From positions 1-8,042 of the forward strand of contig CAMLMA010000081.1 of assembly GCA_946481065.1 (NCBI GenBank): a stretch of DNA of 8,042 nucleotides, given 5' to 3'. Made by a program: the position numbers and the translations under genes. The notes beneath the pieces were generated by a model, which saw only the letters and a program-made list of their open reading frames with translations, made no database searches and was not told the DNA's origin. The number at the start of each line of letters is the position of its first letter. Positions within the stretch are counted from its first letter, which is position 1. Shown piece by piece: positions 5,995 to 8,042 of this stretch. This DNA is from an uncultured Nitrosomonadales bacterium (lineage in GTDB: Bacteria; Pseudomonadota; Gammaproteobacteria; Burkholderiales; Methylophilaceae).

Positions 5995-7863
5995 ATGAAA
6001 GCACAACATGGAAGTTCGACCGCCGCACTGACGCTGGGTGCGATCGGGGTGGTGTATGGCGATATCGGAACGAGCCCGCTGTATACCATTCGCGAAATCT
6101 TCAGCGCATCGACCGGCATCCCGCTTACGCCTGCCAATCTTGTCGGTGCCGTATCCACTGTGTTCTGGGCGCTGATGCTGGTGGTTACACTCAAATACGT
6201 GATCCTTGTCCTGCGTGCGAACAATCACGGCGAAGGCGGCGTCATGGCGCTACTGGCGCTTGCGGTCACCAAGGCGAAACAGCAGCATCGGCCATGGCTG
6301 CTTTTACTCGGGGTCATGGGGGGCGCACTCTTTTACGGCGATAGCGTGCTGACGCCGGCGATCTCGGTGTTGTCTGCGATCGAAGGGTTGCAGGTCGTGA
6401 GTCCGGGCCTGGCGAGCTTCGTCATGCCGTTGTCGGCGGCGATCCTGTTCGGCCTGTTCGCCGTACAGCGCTTTGGCACACAGGCGGTGGGCAAGTTGTT
6501 CGGCCCGGTCATCATCGTCTGGTTCCTGGTGCTGGGGGCGATCGGTCTCTGGCACATCGTCCACGCCCCCGCCATACTTGCCGCGTTGAACCCCATGCAC
6601 GCGCTGACCTTCCTCATGGCACGCGGGAGTGGCGTGTTTCTCGCTGTGGGCGCCGTCGTATTGGCGATCACTGGTGCGGAAGCGCTGTACGCGGATATGG
6701 GGCATTTCGGCAAGCCGGCCATCCGGATCGCTTGGAATGGCTTGGTATTGCCGGGGCTGGCCCTGAACTACATGGGGCAGGGCGCCTTGTTGCTCGATCA
6801 TCCCGCCGCCGTAAGCAATCCCTTCTACCTGTCTTTCCCGCCAGCCCTGCTGGTGCCTGCCATCATCCTTGCCACCATGGCGACCATCATCGCCTCGCAG
6901 GCGGTGATCTCCGGCGCCTATTCCATCACGCGTCAGGCGATCCAGTTGGGGTTCTTGCCGCGGATGCGCATCGTGCATACTTCAGCGACCGAGTCCGGCC
7001 AGATCTACTTGCCTGCGGTGAACTGGTTATTGCTGGTGGCGGTGCTGACAGTCACCGTCAGCTTCGGCAACTCGTCAGCGCTGGCGACGGCATATGGCAT
7101 AGCCGTCACGGGCACCATGCTCATCACGACGATCCTGACCTTCTTCGTGCTTCGCTACGGATGGCGGTATCCGCTGTGGCTGGCGGCGGGTGCGACCGGC
7201 TGTTTCGTTGCCCTGGATAGTCTGCTGCTGGTCTCGTGTTCGGTCAAATTCCTGCAGGGCGGCTGGTTCCCAGTGGTCGTGGCTGCGGGGATGTTGCTCC
7301 TGATGTGGACATGGAAGCAGGGCCGCGATGCATTGCTGAAATCGATCAGGCAGGATGACCCGCTGCTACAAGACTTCGTATCCAGCATGGCCGACAGCAC
7401 ACTGCCGCGTATCGAGCGCACTGCAGTATTCCTGGTGTCCGACCCGCATAGCGCGCCACAGGCCCTGATGCATAACCTCAAACACAATCAGGTGCTGCAC
7501 CGGACCAATCTGGTCCTGACGGTGGAATATGCCGATACCCCCACGGTCGCGGCGAACGCACGATCGCACCATCAGGCCCTGGGCCATGGGTTCTGGCAGA
7601 TGACCTTGCGTTACGGCTTCATGGAGAATCCGGATATCCCGAAAGCATTGGCGCAATGCCCTTTGCCAGGCGTCGTCATCGATCCGTTCACGACGTCGTA
7701 CTTCGTCAGTCGCGAGGTTGTCGTGCCGAGCGCTGGTGGCCGCATGGCGAAATGGCGCGACAGTCTGTTTGCGGCCATGTCGCGCAACGCGGGCAGTGTC
7801 GTCGAGTATTTCAATATCCCGATCAACAGCGTCATCGAGCTGGGGTCAAGAGTGTATATCTAG
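5995..7863 (+). CDS. kup: Kup (TrkD) low-affinity potassium uptake protein, K+/H+ symporter
   Basis: This is a 622-residue inner-membrane K+ uptake protein of the KUP/HAK/KT family, driven by proton symport. About 12 hydrophobic helices fill residues 12-450 and are followed by a cytoplasmic C-terminal domain of about 170 residues. Family signatures include [13 protein letters not shown] with D23, [30 protein letters not shown] with D116, [16 protein letters not shown] with E229, [14 protein letters not shown] and [10 protein letters not shown]. The C-terminal domain has [13 protein letters not shown] and ends in [12 protein letters not shown]. Length and numbering agree with E. coli Kup as I recall it; position 116 is Asp here and Glu there, a common conservative variant. 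The ATG at 5965 would add ten residues but lacks a ribosome site. The gene lies 77 bases after kdpE and may be read both from the upstream operon and from its own promoter. Its 3' end overlaps a convergent gene by 18 bases. Confidence 0.96.
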   Translation: MKAQHGSSTAALTLGAIGVVYGDIGTSPLYTIREIFSASTGIPLTPANLVGAVSTVFWALMLVVTLKYVILVLRANNHGEGGVMALLALAVTKAKQQHRPWLLLLGVMGGALFYGDSVLTPAISVLSAIEGLQVVSPGLASFVMPLSAAILFGLFAVQRFGTQAVGKLFGPVIIVWFLVLGAIGLWHIVHAPAILAALNPMHALTFLMARGSGVFLAVGAVVLAITGAEALYADMGHFGKPAIRIAWNGLVLPGLALNYMGQGALLLDHPAAVSNPFYLSFPPALLVPAIILATMATIIASQAVISGAYSITRQAIQLGFLPRMRIVHTSATESGQIYLPAVNWLLLVAVLTVTVSFGNSSALATAYGIAVTGTMLITTILTFFVLRYGWRYPLWLAAGATGCFVALDSLLLVSCSVKFLQGGWFPVVVAAGMLLLMWTWKQGRDALLKSIRQDDPLLQDFVSSMADSTLPRIERTAVFLVSDPHSAPQALMHNLKHNQVLHRTNLVLTVEYADTPTVAANARSHHQALGHGFWQMTLRYGFMENPDIPKALAQCPLPGVVIDPFTTSYFVSREVVVPSAGGRMAKWRDSLFAAMSRNAGSVVEYFNIPINSVIELGSRVYI

Positions 7864-8042
7864 CTGATGCAGTCGCGCCGACAGGGCTTTGAGTTCCTGC
7901 TCGGCCCGTTTGTAATCGGGATGCAGTTGTGCGACCACCGCCCAGAATCGGGCCGAATGGTTCATTTCCTTGAGATGCGCCAGTTCGTGGCAGATGACGT
8001 AGTTGATGATATGGGGCGGCGCCTGGATCAGGCGCCAGTTGA
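7846..8042 (-). CDS. YgjP/DUF45-type zinc metallopeptidase, C-terminal fragment
   Basis: On the minus strand an open frame enters from the right edge and stops at 7846-7848, giving 64 visible residues. It contains [17 protein letters not shown], which fits the HExxH zinc-binding motif and the following conserved H-N-H-S-x-x-F-W of the YgjP-like (DUF45, SprT-related) metallopeptidase family. The Glu of HELAH would be catalytic, and a third zinc ligand is probably the His in MNHS. A helical tail ([14 protein letters not shown]) ends the protein. The N-terminal part and start lie beyond the window. The gene converges on kup and shares 18 bases with its 3' end. The cellular substrate of this family is not well established. 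Confidence 0.82.
   Translation of the reverse strand, partial: NWRLIQAPPHIINYVICHELAHLKEMNHSARFWAVVAQLHPDYKRAEQELKALSARLHQLDIHS

Overview
The window is a GC-rich proteobacterial chromosome segment with six densely packed genes on the plus strand and one partial gene on the minus strand. Close similarity of the Kup and KdpE-like proteins to the enterobacterial ones (from memory) and the ccoG-H-I order suggest a gammaproteobacterium, or less likely a betaproteobacterium, with cbb3-type cytochrome oxidase. No insertion sequence, CRISPR array, tRNA, rRNA or prophage signal was seen. No gene-free stretch exceeds about 80 bases.

Region 1 (1-3720) is the maturation block for cbb3 oxidase. It holds the C-terminal end of CcoG (putative ferredoxin-type copper-reducing protein), an enlarged FixH/CcoH-like protein with an extra multi-helix membrane part, and the copper P1B-type ATPase CcoI. 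The usual small gene ccoS does not follow ccoI.

Region 2 (about 3736-7863) is a potassium module. It encodes a short KdpD-like histidine kinase (four-helix membrane domain, GAF-like linker and kinase core, without the large N-terminal KdpD/Usp cytoplasmic sensor), a KdpE-like response regulator whose start overlaps the kinase stop, and a 622-residue Kup K+/H+ symporter. No kdpFABC genes are visible, so the Kdp-type signalling pair sits beside a constitutive-type transporter instead of the Kdp pump. A 16-base element, matching at 14 of 16 positions, lies upstream of both the kinase gene and kup. In both places it is followed after the same spacing by a -10-like hexamer. This looks like a shared operator/promoter for the response regulator and is the most interesting signal in the window.

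Region 3 (7846-8042) is the C-terminal end of a YgjP/DUF45-type zinc metallopeptidase on the minus strand. It converges on kup and overlaps its last 18 bases.
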